A stretch of DNA of 55,864 bases from an uncultured Bacteroidales bacterium (GTDB lineage Bacteria; Bacteroidota; Bacteroidia; Bacteroidales; Paludibacteraceae). Under the pieces are notes generated by a model. That model saw only the letters and a list, made by a program, of their open reading frames with translations, was not told the DNA's origin and did no database searches. Made by a program: the position numbers and the translations under genes. The DNA lies in contig ONUF01000019.1 in assembly GCA_900321005.1 (NCBI GenBank), forward strand, positions 1-55,864, given 5' to 3'. Shown here in pieces: positions 1 to 8,115 of the stretch; position 1 is the first letter of the stretch, and each line of letters opens with the position of its first letter.

Positions 1-342
1 GAGAACGCAGAGTATGACGCAGCGAAAGAGGAGCAGGGTATCCTCGAGAGCAAGATTGCGCATATCAAAGCCAAACTGATGGATGCACGCGTGCTCAAGA
101 CCGACGACGTAAAGACGGATGAGGTACAGATCCTGACGCGTGTGCGCGTTCGCGTACGCCAAACAGGTAAGGAGAAGACCTATCAGTTGGTAACCGAAGG
201 CGAGGCGAACTCGTTGGAAGGCAAGATCTCGGTGACGACCCCGATCGCTAAGGGTCTGATGGGTAAGCGCGTGGGCGACGTAGCTCAGGTGCAGGTTCCC
301 GCAGGATTGATGGAATATGAGATCTTGGAGATATCGTTATGA
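1..342 (+). CDS. greA: Transcription elongation factor GreA, C-terminal part (5' truncated by window edge)
   Basis: The frame is open from base 1 and ends in TGA at 340-342, giving 113 residues. GreA rescues backtracked RNA polymerase by stimulating transcript cleavage through the secondary channel. The first visible residues (ENAEYDAAKEEQG) are the characteristic start of the GreA coiled coil, and the segment after about residue 45 is the globular FKBP-like domain. The start and roughly the first 40 residues lie outside the window. The stop overlaps the next ATG in an ATGA, so the HIT gene is translationally coupled. Confidence 0.93.
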   Translation, partial: ENAEYDAAKEEQGILESKIAHIKAKLMDARVLKTDDVKTDEVQILTRVRVRVRQTGKEKTYQLVTEGEANSLEGKISVTTPIAKGLMGKRVGDVAQVQVPAGLMEYEILEISL

Positions 343-746
343 CAATCTTTACACGCATCATCAAAGGTGAGATCCCGAGTTACAAGGTAGCGGAGGACGA
401 TAAGAACTATGCGTTTCTGGATATCAATCCGCTGGTAAAGGGTCACACGCTGGTAGTTCCGAAGTTATCGGAACCGGAGAGCGATTACCTCTTTGACCTC
501 GAGGATGCCCAGTATGCGAGTCTGATGCGCTTTGCCAAGAAAGTGGCAAAGGGTCTGAAGGCCGCCACGGGTTGCAAACGCGTAGGTGTAGCGGTATTGG
601 GTATGGAGGTGAACCATGTGCATATCCACCTTATCCCGCTGAACTCGGAGAAAGATATGCTCTTCTCCAATCCCAAACTCAGCCTGCCGGCAGAGGAGAT
701 GGCCATAATAGCCAACTCTATCGCAGAGGCGATAGAGAAGGCTTAA
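339..746 (+). CDS. HIT family protein (Hint-like purine nucleoside phosphoramidase)
   Basis: 135 residues, the normal length for a Hint-type histidine-triad hydrolase acting on AMP-linked or phosphoramidate substrates in the cytoplasm. The active-site triad is at residues 93-97 (H93, H95, H97) followed by LIP. The N-terminal part (IFTRIIKGEIPSYKVAED) is typical of the family. It overlaps greA by 4 nt, an arrangement common in Bacteroidales. The gene ends next to a heptad repeat (748-775) separating it from convergent psuG. Confidence 0.93.
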   Translation: MTIFTRIIKGEIPSYKVAEDDKNYAFLDINPLVKGHTLVVPKLSEPESDYLFDLEDAQYASLMRFAKKVAKGLKAATGCKRVGVAVLGMEVNHVHIHLIPLNSEKDMLFSNPKLSLPAEEMAIIANSIAEAIEKA

Positions 747-747
747 A

Positions 748-775
748 GTTTAGCGTTTAGCGTTTAGTGTTTAGA
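748..775. repeat. Heptad repeat, GTTTAGN x4, between HIT gene and psuG
   Basis: Units GTTTAGC, GTTTAGC, GTTTAGT, GTTTAGA run without interruption. The psuG stop codon (TAA, complement of 764-766) lies in the third unit, so the last residues of PsuG are encoded by the repeat. No conventional terminator hairpin is visible between these convergent genes. Confidence 0.85.
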
Positions 776-1681
776 GGCTAACGCTGCAGCGGTCAATGCA
801 GCCAGGCGGGCGTTATTGAGCACGAGTTGGATATTGGCATCCAAGCTGTCACCACCGGTCAATTCTTTGACCTTAGCAAGCAAGAACGGCGTACATTGTT
901 TACCATGTACGCCTTTTTTGTCGGCTTCGCTCAGTGCTTGCTCGATAGCGGCATTGATGACGTCAGCCGGCATGGAGTACTGCTCGGGAATAGGATTGGT
1001 AACGAGCATGCCGCCCTTGAGTCCGCAGTCGAGTTTTGCTTGGAAGGCAGCTGCCAACTCTTCCGGCGTGTCGATACGATAGTCCACTCCGAAACCGCTG
1101 TGACGGGTATAGAAAGCCGGTAACTCATCCGTTCCGAAACCGATGACGGGTACGCCCTTGGTCTCCAAGTACTCGAGCGTGAGGCCTAAGTCCAGAATGG
1201 ATTTGGCACCCGCACAGATAACCATGACCGGCGTCTGCGCCAGTTCCTCCAGATCGGCGGAGATGTCGAAGGTCTGCTGTGCCCCGCGGTGCACGCCTCC
1301 GATACCGCCTGTCGCGAAGACCTTGATGCCCGCCATGGCGGCAATCATCATGGTGGTGGTGACGGTGGTAGCGCCATCTTCTTTGCGCGCCAGGAGCACA
1401 GGCAGGTCGCGGCGCGAAGCCTTGATAACCGCTTGGCCTTTCTTGCCTAAGTACTCGATTTCCTCACGCGTACAGCCGGCTTTGAGTTTTCCACCGAGGA
1501 TGGCGATGGTAGCCGGTACGGCACCGTTGTCGCGGATGACTTGCTCTACGCGCAATGCCGTCTCTACGTTCTGCGGGTACGGCATGCCGTGGCTGATGAT
1601 GGTCGATTCGAGGGCTACTACGGGTTTGCCCTCTTCCAATGCTTTCGCCACTTCCGGCGAAACAGATAAGAATTGATTCAT
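764..1681 (-). CDS. psuG: Pseudouridine-5'-phosphate glycosidase
   Basis: About 305 residues. The enzyme splits pseudouridine 5'-phosphate into uracil and ribose 5-phosphate. Family landmarks include ALESTIISHGMPYP with the catalytic Glu, AILGGKLKAGCT, and the G-V-H-R-G-A stretch before the metal-binding segment. I chose the ATG at 1681 (MNQFLSVSPEVA), one base after the psuK stop; an upstream in-frame ATG at 1702 would add seven residues and overlap psuK. It is co-transcribed with the kinase making its substrate. Its last few codons lie in a heptad repeat. Confidence 0.93.
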   Translation of the reverse strand: MNQFLSVSPEVAKALEEGKPVVALESTIISHGMPYPQNVETALRVEQVIRDNGAVPATIAILGGKLKAGCTREEIEYLGKKGQAVIKASRRDLPVLLARKEDGATTVTTTMMIAAMAGIKVFATGGIGGVHRGAQQTFDISADLEELAQTPVMVICAGAKSILDLGLTLEYLETKGVPVIGFGTDELPAFYTRHSGFGVDYRIDTPEELAAAFQAKLDCGLKGGMLVTNPIPEQYSMPADVINAAIEQALSEADKKGVHGKQCTPFLLAKVKELTGGDSLDANIQLVLNNARLAALTAAALASKH

Positions 1682-1682
1682 A

Positions 1683-2579
1683 TTATAATAAGATATTAGC
1701 AATATCGGGGTTGATGGCCTTGGGGCTCATGAGGGTTGCGCGCGCCGCCATGAGGCCGTATTGAGCAGTTTGCGGGAAGGGTATATTCTTGGCTAAGGCA
1801 AAGATAACACCTGCAAGGAAGGCATCGCCGGCACCGGTGGTGTTGACGATCTCACCCGGCAGGGCGGGGAAAAGCCATTCTTCGGCGGCATTGCGGCAAT
1901 AGACACCTTCGCTGCCCAGCGTGATATAGACATGCGCCACGCCCATATCCAGCATTCGCTGCGCCGCCTCGGCGTAGGTAGCCGTATTGGTGACGGCCAG
2001 CGCCTCTTTGAGGTTCAGTTTGAGGGTATGGAGATACGGGAGTTTGCATTTGGCGAGGGCATTGACGACGCGGTGGGCTTTGGTGGTGCTGACGCCGTCG
2101 ATGAAGAGCGGCGCGGTGCTGTTCTCCATGAGATAACGAATAGCGTCCTCGCTGATGTTGGTGTCCGCGACGATATAGTCGGAGTGGTTGATGTCTCCGA
2201 TGCGTTTGGCTAACCATTCGGGCGTGATTTCTCGGATGGCCTCGGTGTCCGCTACGGCGGCAATCATCTCACCGCCGCGGTTGTTGAGGCACAGATAGAT
2301 ACCGCTGCGCAGCGGCGTGACTTTCTCCGAGAGATGGATGTCGATACCTTGCTGCTTGCAATAGTCCTGCAACAAGCCGCCGAACAGGTCGCCGCCGAAG
2401 ATCGTGAGCAGTTGGGTTTGGGCACCCAGGAGCACCAAGTTATGCGCGATATTACGCGCCACACCGCCGTACCCCACCTCGATATGACCGGGATTGGAAT
2501 CCGCCGCGATAAAGGCATCGGACAACGTAGCCGATAGATCCACATTCGCCCCACCGATAACAGAAATACGTGTCTCCAT
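1683..2579 (-). CDS. psuK: Pseudouridine kinase, PfkB family
   Basis: 298 residues with both PfkB signatures: GYGGVARNIAHNLVLLGA near the N-terminus and NTTGAGDAFLAGV near residue 245, carrying the catalytic Asp. PfkB kinases act on many sugars, but the position directly upstream of psuG makes pseudouridine the likely substrate. The two genes would salvage pseudouridine from RNA turnover. A Bacteroidota promoter lies 24 nt upstream of the start (TACTTTTG at 2610-2603). Sugar specificity is inferred from context. Confidence 0.9.
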   Translation of the reverse strand: METRISVIGGANVDLSATLSDAFIAADSNPGHIEVGYGGVARNIAHNLVLLGAQTQLLTIFGGDLFGGLLQDYCKQQGIDIHLSEKVTPLRSGIYLCLNNRGGEMIAAVADTEAIREITPEWLAKRIGDINHSDYIVADTNISEDAIRYLMENSTAPLFIDGVSTTKAHRVVNALAKCKLPYLHTLKLNLKEALAVTNTATYAEAAQRMLDMGVAHVYITLGSEGVYCRNAAEEWLFPALPGEIVNTTGAGDAFLAGVIFALAKNIPFPQTAQYGLMAARATLMSPKAINPDIANILL

Positions 2580-2602
2580 GATTCGATAGATGATTTACGC
2601 TG

Positions 2603-2633
2603 CAAAAGTACAAAAAAAAAATGACATGCGCAA
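2603..2633 (-). promoter_or_regulatory. psuK promoter (TTG - 20 nt - TACTTTTG)
   Basis: The -33 TTG is the complement of 2631-2633 and the -7 TACTTTTG the complement of 2603-2610, separated by 20 nt. It lies just beyond the terminator of the upstream small RNA, so psuK appears to be transcribed independently. Confidence 0.75.
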
Positions 2634-2644
2634 GAGCTATGTCA

Positions 2645-2676
2645 TAAAAAACAAAGAAGGTTGTCTCACGACAACC
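2645..2676 (-). terminator. Rho-independent terminator of the small RNA
   Basis: A perfect 7-bp stem, 2659-2665 paired with 2670-2676, with a 4-nt loop. On the minus strand it is followed by a T-rich run (complement of 2645-2658). Confidence 0.75.
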
Positions 2677-2718
2677 CAATCTTTTTACTTAACCTTAAAT
2701 CTAATACCATGAAAAACA
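2645..2718 (-). ncRNA. Small RNA with own promoter and terminator
   Basis: On the minus strand a strong promoter (TACTTTTG, complement of 2724-2731) is followed by about 75 nt with no credible reading frame. The core contains CATGGTATTAGATTTAAGG. It ends in a perfect 7-bp hairpin (GGTTGTC-GTGA-GACAACC, allowing for strand) and a U-rich run. I recall this core plus hairpin recurring in intergenic regions of Bacteroidales genomes, which suggests a conserved small RNA family, but I cannot name it with certainty. The transcript start is estimated from the promoter. Confidence 0.6.
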
Positions 2719-2723
2719 CGGTG

Positions 2724-2754
2724 CAAAAGTACTGCTTTTTTTCAAACCCACCAA
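2724..2754 (-). promoter_or_regulatory. Small RNA promoter (TTG - 20 nt - TACTTTTG)
   Basis: -33 TTG is the complement of 2752-2754; -7 TACTTTTG is the complement of 2724-2731. The spacer contains an A-tract followed by GCAG, as in the rpsP, rplS and ychF promoters. Confidence 0.72.
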
Positions 2755-2838
2755 ATATTTTGCAAAAAATATGTTATAAAACATAAAATTGTAAAGCAGA
2801 ATTAGCAAAATCGGGTTTTTCGTGGTGAATTGAACAGT

Positions 2839-3519
2839 TTATTCGTCTCCTAATAAATCCGGCCGGCGCTCTTTGGTATGCGCCAGAGACTGCTCGTACA
2901 TCCACTCTTCAATCTTGGCCTGATGGCCGCTCAGCAGGATATCCGGTACTTTCCATCCCTTGTATTCTGCGGGTCGGGTATAGACGCCTGCTTCGAGCAA
3001 TCCGTCCTGGAAAGAGTCATTGAGTGCGCTCTCCACGTCTCCGAGTGCGCCGGGCAGGAGTCGCACGATGGCGTCGGTCATCATCGCTGCCGGCATCTCG
3101 CCGCCGGTAAGGACGAAGTCGCCGATGGAGTACTCCTTGGTGATCAGGTGCTCGCGCACGCGTTGGTCCACGCCTTTGTAGTGACCGCAGAGAATGATGA
3201 TGTTTTGCTTGAGCGAGAGGCTGTTGGCTGCCTTCTGGTCAAAGCGTTCTCCGTCGGGTGCGGTGAAGATGATCTCGTCGTAATGGCGCTCGGACTGCAG
3301 ATGGCTGATGAGTCGGTCGATGGGTTCGATCTGGAGCACCATGCCGGCACTGAAGCCGAAGGCGTAGTCATCAATCTTACGGTGTTTGTCGAGCGTCCAG
3401 TCGCGTAAGTTATGCACGTATATCTCACAAAGACCTTTGGTCTTCGCGCGTTGGATTATCGAGTGGTTGAGCGGGGACTCCAACAACTCCGGACAGGCGG
3501 AAATGATGTCGATGCGCAT
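2839..3519 (-). CDS. trmD: tRNA (guanine-N1-)-methyltransferase TrmD
   Basis: 226 residues from the ATG at 3519 ([13 protein letters not shown]); the frame is open further upstream, but that stretch is low-complexity repeat (3539-3565) and not family-like. TrmD methylates G37 of tRNAs using S-adenosylmethionine, preventing frameshifting. The SPOUT knot is visible as [15 protein letters not shown] and [22 protein letters not shown], and the C-terminal domain includes [24 protein letters not shown]. It is the last gene of the hemD-rnpA-yidD-trmD run. Confidence 0.95.
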   Translation of the reverse strand: MRIDIISACPELLESPLNHSIIQRAKTKGLCEIYVHNLRDWTLDKHRKIDDYAFGFSAGMVLQIEPIDRLISHLQSERHYDEIIFTAPDGERFDQKAANSLSLKQNIIILCGHYKGVDQRVREHLITKEYSIGDFVLTGGEMPAAMMTDAIVRLLPGALGDVESALNDSFQDGLLEAGVYTRPAEYKGWKVPDILLSGHQAKIEEWMYEQSLAHTKERRPDLLGDE

Positions 3520-3538
3520 AGTTGTTTTCTTCGAAAAC

Positions 3539-3565
3539 GTGTATAAAGTGTATAAAGTGTAAGGG
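3539..3565. repeat. Nonad repeat, GTGTATAAA x3, between yidD and trmD
   Basis: Two perfect GTGTATAAA units and a diverged third (GTGTAAGGG) fill the gap between the yidD stop at 3566-3568 and the trmD start at 3519. Confidence 0.8.
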
Positions 3566-3802
3566 TTAGGGGACGGGGTCGTAACCGGAACCACCCCAGG
3601 GATGGCAGCGCAGGATACGCTTGATGCCCAGCCAACCGCCTTTGAAGATGCCGTATTTGAGGACCGCCTCCACCATGTACTGACTGCAAGTCGGTGTGTA
3701 GCGGCAGGAGGGCGGGGTTAGCGGAGAGATAAAGATCCGGTAAAAGTAAACAGGGAGGAGGAAAAGCTTTCTGACGAAAGTTTTCCATTGCTCATTGCTC
3801 AT
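3566..3802 (-). CDS. yidD: Membrane protein insertion efficiency factor YidD
   Basis: 78 residues from the ATG at 3802 (MSNEQWKTF). The family signature is clear: [20 protein letters not shown], then a C-terminal [14 protein letters not shown]. YidD is a small amphipathic inner-membrane-associated protein that helps YidC-dependent insertion. It sits next to rnpA, as in most bacteria. The start codon lies inside a heptad repeat (3787-3821) whose other end contains the rnpA stop, so the repeat forms the whole junction. The frame stays open upstream to 3850, giving alternative starts. Confidence 0.92.
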   Translation of the reverse strand: MSNEQWKTFVRKLFLLPVYFYRIFISPLTPPSCRYTPTCSQYMVEAVLKYGIFKGGWLGIKRILRCHPWGGSGYDPVP

Positions 3803-3821
3803 TGGTGATTGGTGATTTATT
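3787..3821. repeat. Heptad repeat, ATTGSTN x5, at the rnpA/yidD junction
   Basis: ATTGCTC, ATTGCTC, ATTGGTG, ATTGGTG, ATTTATT. It contains both the rnpA stop (3817-3819) and the yidD start (3800-3802). Confidence 0.85.
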
Positions 3822-4200
3822 TCGCTGCTATTTTCTTCAGGGCTTTGCATACGGCTTTTTCTATGACGGCAAACGATTGTTCCTCTTTGTCGATATAATT
3901 GAAAGCTATGAAATATTGTTGATTGTTGATAGTTGATTGTTGATTGGTGAGGATATCTTGGTGGAGACGATAGGCTTCGCGCATCAGTCGGCGCAGGCGG
4001 TTACGCTGCACGGCGTGCTTGAAGAGCGATTTGGGAGCCCAAACCAATACCTTGGTATTGGTCATTGTTGATTGCTGATTGGTGATTGGTTGCCAGGTCA
4101 CGCGCAAAGGCCACGCCACAAAGCGCTTGCCTTCGCGGTAGAGTTGCTCGATACGCAACTTTCCGCATAACTTATTCTTTTTGGGAAAAGAATTCAGCAT
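3817..4200 (-). CDS. rnpA: Ribonuclease P protein component RnpA, with two repeat-encoded inserts
   Basis: 127 residues. RnpA binds the RNase P RNA and helps mature tRNA 5' ends. The RNR motif ([16 protein letters not shown]) and the N-terminal F-P-K-K-N-K-L-C-G are present. Two stretches, [11 protein letters not shown] and [12 protein letters not shown], are not family-like and are encoded exactly by two five-unit heptad repeats (4057-4091 and 3915-3949). They fall before and after the RNR helix, probably in loops. The start codon is inside another heptad repeat shared with the hemD stop. Confidence 0.93.
   Translation of the reverse strand: MLNSFPKKNKLCGKLRIEQLYREGKRFVAWPLRVTWQPITNQQSTMTNTKVLVWAPKSLFKHAVQRNRLRRLMREAYRLHQDILTNQQSTINNQQYFIAFNYIDKEEQSFAVIEKAVCKALKKIAAK
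3915..3949. repeat. Heptad repeat, ATTGTTG x5, in frame inside rnpA (second insert)
   Basis: ATTGTTG, ATTGTTG, ATAGTTG, ATTGTTG, ATTGGTG. 35 nt encoding the [11 protein letters not shown] segment. The length is not a multiple of 3, so the surrounding frame must have been adjusted. Confidence 0.88.
4057..4091. repeat. Heptad repeat, ATTGSTG x5, in frame inside rnpA (first insert)
   Basis: ATTGGTC, ATTGTTG, ATTGCTG, ATTGGTG, ATTGGTT. It encodes the [11 protein letters not shown] segment between the N-terminal strand and the RNR helix. Confidence 0.88.
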
Positions 4201-4219
4201 TCAGCATTCAGTTATCAGC
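4192..4219. repeat. Heptad repeat, ATTCAGC x4, at the hemD/rnpA junction
   Basis: ATTCAGC, ATTCAGC, ATTCAGT, TATCAGC. On the coding strand the unit reads GCTGAAT and supplies both the rnpA ATG (4198-4200) and the hemD TGA stop (4215-4217). Confidence 0.87.
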
Positions 4220-4961
4220 TATTTTTCTCTAAGTAGTCCGCGATAGCCATCGGGAGCGATGCAAACTCTTTGCCTTGTCCGGCTTCTATATCGACGCGGT
4301 AGCCTTCGTCCTGCAGTGCACGGATGGTTCCTTCGCCGAAAGCCGCGATGAGTGTGTTGCCTTGCTGCCAATCGGGGAAGTTCTCCTTGAGGGCTTTGGC
4401 ACCTGCCGGCGTGAAGAGGGCGATGAGGTCGTAGTCAAAGGGTTTGTCGGCAGGCCACGGTGTGGTGACGGTGCGGTACATGACGGCCGGCGTCACCACT
4501 ACGCCGTTCTCCGCGAACATATTGATCTGGTCATCGGTATGGATATCTGACACAACCATCAGGTATTTCTCGTTCGGGCGACGGTGCATTGCCGGGAGCA
4601 GGTCCTCGAACTTATTGCCGCTTTCGGGGAAGAAGACCTTGCGCTTGCGGTACTGAATGAATTTCTGCAGATACAGACCTACCTGCTCGGAATTACAGTA
4701 GTAATGCATCGAATCCGGTACATTCAGGCGCATCTCCTCGCACAAACGAAAATAATGCTCGATACCCAAGCGGGAATTGAGGATGACGGCGGTGTAGTCC
4801 AGCGGGTTGATGCGTTGCTGGCGAAACTCGCGGGCTTCAAGGCCTTCGATATGAATGAACTGATAGAAGTCGCATTGCACATCGAACTGGCTTTCCAAAC
4901 GGGAGTACGGATTATGCTCCGTAGCCGGGCGGGGTTGCGAAAAAAGAATCTTTTGTATCAT
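4215..4961 (-). CDS. hemD: Uroporphyrinogen-III synthase HemD
   Basis: 248 residues, cytoplasmic. It cyclises hydroxymethylbilane with D-ring inversion to uroporphyrinogen III for haem or corrinoid synthesis. The family is poorly conserved; recognition rests on overall length, the two-domain pattern with LIALFTPAGAKALKENFP and TLIAAFGEGTIRALQDEGY near the C-terminus, and the cluster with a DUF4271 gene and rnpA, usual in Bacteroidales. It overlaps the upstream gene by an ATGA. Its stop is in a heptad repeat. Confidence 0.87.
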   Translation of the reverse strand: MIQKILFSQPRPATEHNPYSRLESQFDVQCDFYQFIHIEGLEAREFRQQRINPLDYTAVILNSRLGIEHYFRLCEEMRLNVPDSMHYYCNSEQVGLYLQKFIQYRKRKVFFPESGNKFEDLLPAMHRRPNEKYLMVVSDIHTDDQINMFAENGVVVTPAVMYRTVTTPWPADKPFDYDLIALFTPAGAKALKENFPDWQQGNTLIAAFGEGTIRALQDEGYRVDIEAGQGKEFASLPMAIADYLEKNS

Positions 4962-5599
4962 AGATAAATAGTCGTTTGCGAAGTCAGGTAGAGTAACAAG
5001 CCCAAGGGCAGGAACTCCAAGGTACAGAGATAGAGTATGAAATAGAGTACGGCCCGCGGGGAGTCAATGAAATGCCGCGAGGCGCGATAGATCCACAGGC
5101 CGAAAAAGAGGAGGAGGATGCCACCTACGACCCACCGACTCGCTACGGCATTGCCATAACGCAGCAGCACCAGTACGCAAGGGTAGAGGAGGCAGGAAGT
5201 GATGGTGATGATGTTCGCGTAATGCTCATAGGCGGGCGCATAGCGACGGGAGAGCATGAAGGTGTGGTCCACCAATACATCCCCGAGCATCTTCAGCAGG
5301 GCGATGACAAAAATCACGCCGCATATCGCCGCAAAGGTAGAGAAACGGAATACTCCGCCGCTATAGAAACAGAGGTAGAGCGCCATCGCCAAAGTGCCGA
5401 TACGGAAGAGCGTGATCATGAACTGACTCAGGTAGTTGGTTGGCGCATCTTTATATACGCGCTCCGTACGCACACGCAGCGAAGCGCCGGTCTGACTGAT
5501 CACGCCCGGTTGCAGGAACTCGCTGAAGACGGCGCACAGCAGGAGGAACAACATCGTCCATCCGCACCATGCCGCATTCAAGGGAGTGAATATGTGCAT
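4958..5599 (-). CDS. DUF4271 integral membrane protein
   Basis: 213 residues from the ATG at 5599, or 217 from 5611. About six hydrophobic segments are separated by short charged loops, so it is an inner-membrane protein. The family is confined to Bacteroidota, commonly precedes hemD, and has no established function. I prefer the 5599 start because it overlaps the trhP stop as TAATG, a junction used repeatedly here. The persistent link to hemD hints at a role near haem metabolism or envelope assembly, but nothing in the sequence proves that. Confidence 0.85.
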   Translation of the reverse strand: MHIFTPLNAAWCGWTMLFLLLCAVFSEFLQPGVISQTGASLRVRTERVYKDAPTNYLSQFMITLFRIGTLAMALYLCFYSGGVFRFSTFAAICGVIFVIALLKMLGDVLVDHTFMLSRRYAPAYEHYANIITITSCLLYPCVLVLLRYGNAVASRWVVGGILLLFFGLWIYRASRHFIDSPRAVLYFILYLCTLEFLPLGLLLYLTSQTTIYL

Positions 5600-6864
5600 T
5601 ACGCCTTCCATAGATAGAGTTTGTCGCCTCGATGAATCAGTTTATCGGTTTTGAGGGAGAAATATTCTCCTTTCTTCACGCTTTTGGTAGGGTGGCCGTC
5701 GGCATCGCGCATGCCTTCTGCGCGGCACTCATAGACACCGGTGGTCTCGCCTGTGACGAGCAGGTCGGCGCCTTCGTCAATGGATTCAACAGCTTCCACG
5801 AGGAACTCCGCCACAGACAGTTGCTTGAAGAAATTGGTACATTTGGCCGCGTAGATCTTTGTGCGGGTGGCTTTGTTGCCATAAGTATGGGTCCATTCGC
5901 CCAGACGCTGGCCTTGGTAATAGCCGTCCCAGAAACCGCGGTTGAAGACCCGACTGAGGCGTTCGTCCCACTCGGCGATCTTGGGGTCGATGACGGCGTT
6001 ATTACTATACTCGTCGTTTTGCCATGCTTCCACCGCTTCGCGGTAGCAGCGCACGACGGTATCGACATATTCGGCACCGCGCGCACGGCCTTCGATCTTC
6101 AGCACCCGCACGCCTGCGTCAAGCATCTTGTTCAGGAAATGGATGGTCTTCAGGTCCTTGGGCGACATGACATATTGGTTGTCGATGTCCAGTTCGAGGT
6201 CCGAAGACTTATCTTTGACGGTATATCCGCGCCGGCAGACCTGTACGCACGCTCCGCGGTTTGCGCTGAGGCCGTAGTTATTAAGACTGAGGTAGCATTT
6301 GCCGCTGACGGCCATGCAGAGGGCGCCGTGGCAGAACATCTCGATACGGATGGGGTGACCGCTGCGGCCGCAGATATGTTGCGATTGGATATCGCGGTAG
6401 ATAGAGGCTACCTGCTCCATGTTCAACTCGCGCGCCAGTACGACCACGTCGGCAAACTGGGCATAGAACTTCAGCGCCTCGGTGTTGGCGATATTGAGTT
6501 GGGTGGACAGGTGCACTTCCTGACCGATGGAGTTAGCGTACTGCATGACGGCGATGTCGGAAGCGATGACGGCATCCACGCCTACGGCATGGGCATGATC
6601 GACGATCTGACGCATCAGCGGCAGGTCCTCGGGGTACATGACGGTGTTGACCGTCAAGTAGGTCTTCACACCCGCCTCGCGGCAACGCGCCACGATGGTG
6701 GACATGTCGTCCGTGGTGAAGTTGACCGAACTGCGGGCACGCATGTTGAGGTGCTCAATGCCGAAATAGACACTGGTGGCACCGGCTTCTATCGCCGCTG
6801 CCAAACTCTCCCAGCACCCAACGGGAGCCATGATCTCTATTTGTGAGTGTTCAGTATTCAGCAT
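5599..6864 (-). CDS. trhP: Peptidase U32 family protein, TrhP-type tRNA hydroxylation protein
   Basis: 421 residues. The N-terminal half is a U32 barrel ([24 protein letters not shown]). The Cys-rich region [16 protein letters not shown] plus CVQVCRR resembles the iron-sulfur site of the prephenate-dependent 5-hydroxyuridine tRNA-modifying proteins TrhP/Rlh[19 protein letters not shown] is typical of this branch. True protease activity is unlikely. The first residues (MLNTEHSQ) derive from a heptad repeat; the conserved domain starts at about residue 9. The choice between TrhP and a paralogue is inferred. Confidence 0.85.
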   Translation of the reverse strand: MLNTEHSQIEIMAPVGCWESLAAAIEAGATSVYFGIEHLNMRARSSVNFTTDDMSTIVARCREAGVKTYLTVNTVMYPEDLPLMRQIVDHAHAVGVDAVIASDIAVMQYANSIGQEVHLSTQLNIANTEALKFYAQFADVVVLARELNMEQVASIYRDIQSQHICGRSGHPIRIEMFCHGALCMAVSGKCYLSLNNYGLSANRGACVQVCRRGYTVKDKSSDLELDIDNQYVMSPKDLKTIHFLNKMLDAGVRVLKIEGRARGAEYVDTVVRCYREAVEAWQNDEYSNNAVIDPKIAEWDERLSRVFNRGFWDGYYQGQRLGEWTHTYGNKATRTKIYAAKCTNFFKQLSVAEFLVEAVESIDEGADLLVTGETTGVYECRAEGMRDADGHPTKSVKKGEYFSLKTDKLIHRGDKLYLWKA

Positions 6865-6876
6865 TCAGTTTTCAGT
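6849..6876. repeat. Heptad repeat, NTTCAGN x4, at the asd/trhP junction
   Basis: GTTCAGT, ATTCAGC, ATTCAGT, TTTCAGT. The trhP ATG (6862-6864) and the asd TGA (6858-6860) both lie in it, producing a 7-nt gene overlap. Confidence 0.86.
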
Positions 6877-7862
6877 AGGCACTCAGCAATCTGGACGGCG
6901 TTTAATGCGGCACCTTTGCGGATCTGGTCGCTCACGCACCAGAAACTCAGTCCGTGGTCATTGGTGAGGTCTTTGCGGATACGTCCCACAAACACCTCGT
7001 CTTTGCCGCTGAGGAACAGCGGCATGGGGTATATCTTCTTGTCCGGTTCGTCCATCAAGACGCATCCTTGGGCATTGGCGAAAGCCTCTCGGGCTTGGGC
7101 GACGCTGACGGGTTGCTCGGTCTCCACCCACACGCTCTCGCTGTGCGCGCGAAGCGAAGGCACGCGTACGCAAGTCGCGCTGACCTTCACATCCGAGTGC
7201 ATGATCTTGCGCGTCTCGTTATACATCTTCATCTCCTCTTTGGTGTAGCCGTTGTCGGTGAAGACATCGATATGGGGGATGAGGTTATATGCAAGTTGGT
7301 ACGCGAATTTCTCGACGGTGGGTTGTTCTCCGTTCAGCACCTGACGGTACTGGTTCTCGAGTTCCTTCATCGCCTGTGCGCCGGCGCCCGATGCAGCCTG
7401 GTAAGTCGATACATGCACGCGCGTGATATGACTCAGGCGCTCGATGGCTTGCAGCGCTACGACCATTTGGATGGTGGTGCAGTTGGGGTTGGCGATGATG
7501 TTGCGCGGACGGACGAAGGCATCGGCAGCATTCACTTCGGGCACAACCAAAGGTACGTCCTCGTCCATGCGAAAAGCCGAGGAGTTATCAATCATGATAG
7601 CGCCGAAGCGGGTGATATCCTCCGCGTATGCACGCGACACGCTCGCGCCCGCGGAAGTAAAAGCAATATCGACGCCCTTGAAAGCGTCGTCGTGTTGCAA
7701 AAGCCGAACCGTATGTTCTTTGCCTTTGAAAAGGTATGTCTTGCCGGCACTGCGTTCCGAACCGAAAAGGCGAAGTTCGGAGACGGGGAATTGCCGCTGT
7801 TCAAGAACAGCGAGCAACTCCTGTCCGACGGCGCCCGAAGCGCCTACGATAGCAATTACCAT
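6858..7862 (-). CDS. asd: Aspartate-semialdehyde dehydrogenase
   Basis: 334 residues, standard length. It reduces aspartyl phosphate to aspartate semialdehyde with NADPH, feeding lysine/diaminopimelate, threonine and methionine synthesis. Visible features: nucleotide-binding [11 protein letters not shown] at residues 7-17, catalytic Cys128 in NPNCTT, and the substrate-binding region around [10 protein letters not shown]. The last residues (LLKTEC) are repeat-encoded. A small winged-helix gene starts just upstream (end 7865). Confidence 0.95.
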   Translation of the reverse strand: MVIAIVGASGAVGQELLAVLEQRQFPVSELRLFGSERSAGKTYLFKGKEHTVRLLQHDDAFKGVDIAFTSAGASVSRAYAEDITRFGAIMIDNSSAFRMDEDVPLVVPEVNAADAFVRPRNIIANPNCTTIQMVVALQAIERLSHITRVHVSTYQAASGAGAQAMKELENQYRQVLNGEQPTVEKFAYQLAYNLIPHIDVFTDNGYTKEEMKMYNETRKIMHSDVKVSATCVRVPSLRAHSESVWVETEQPVSVAQAREAFANAQGCVLMDEPDKKIYPMPLFLSGKDEVFVGRIRKDLTNDHGLSFWCVSDQIRKGAALNAVQIAECLLKTEC

Positions 7863-7864
7863 AC

Positions 7865-8059
7865 TTAAGCCAGAGCTACGATAAGCTCACCTTCTTTCTC
7901 AGAGAAAGTCAGTTTGTTCTCGCGTGCGAGCCATCCGAGGGCGAATGCCAACTCGTCATTTTTCAGTTTGGTAGCTTTCTTCAGTGCCTTCAGATCGAGA
8001 GCACCGTTTTGCAACGCACCCCATACGAGGCCTGCGTTTGCACCAATTTTTGCGATCAT
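7865..8059 (-). CDS. Small winged helix-turn-helix protein (DUF2582-like)
   Basis: 64 residues: [15 protein letters not shown], a helix-turn-helix-like middle ([25 protein letters not shown]) and a C-terminal beta wing ([15 protein letters not shown]). This matches the small stand-alone winged-helix proteins common in Bacteroidota, presumed DNA-binding; targets are unknown. It lies 2 nt upstream of asd in the same direction, so it may share that transcript. No clear promoter of the local consensus is visible upstream. Confidence 0.8.
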   Translation of the reverse strand: MIAKIGANAGLVWGALQNGALDLKALKKATKLKNDELAFALGWLARENKLTFSEKEGELIVALA

Positions 8060-8115
8060 AATACCTTAAATAATTAATTGTGACTAATAGGACACATAAA
8101 GGGGTGCCCGCCCTG

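Noticed and set aside
5632-6846. 404-codon open frame opposite trhP
   Set aside because: Shadow of the U32 protein gene; sequence shows only complement-of-codon-bias patterns.
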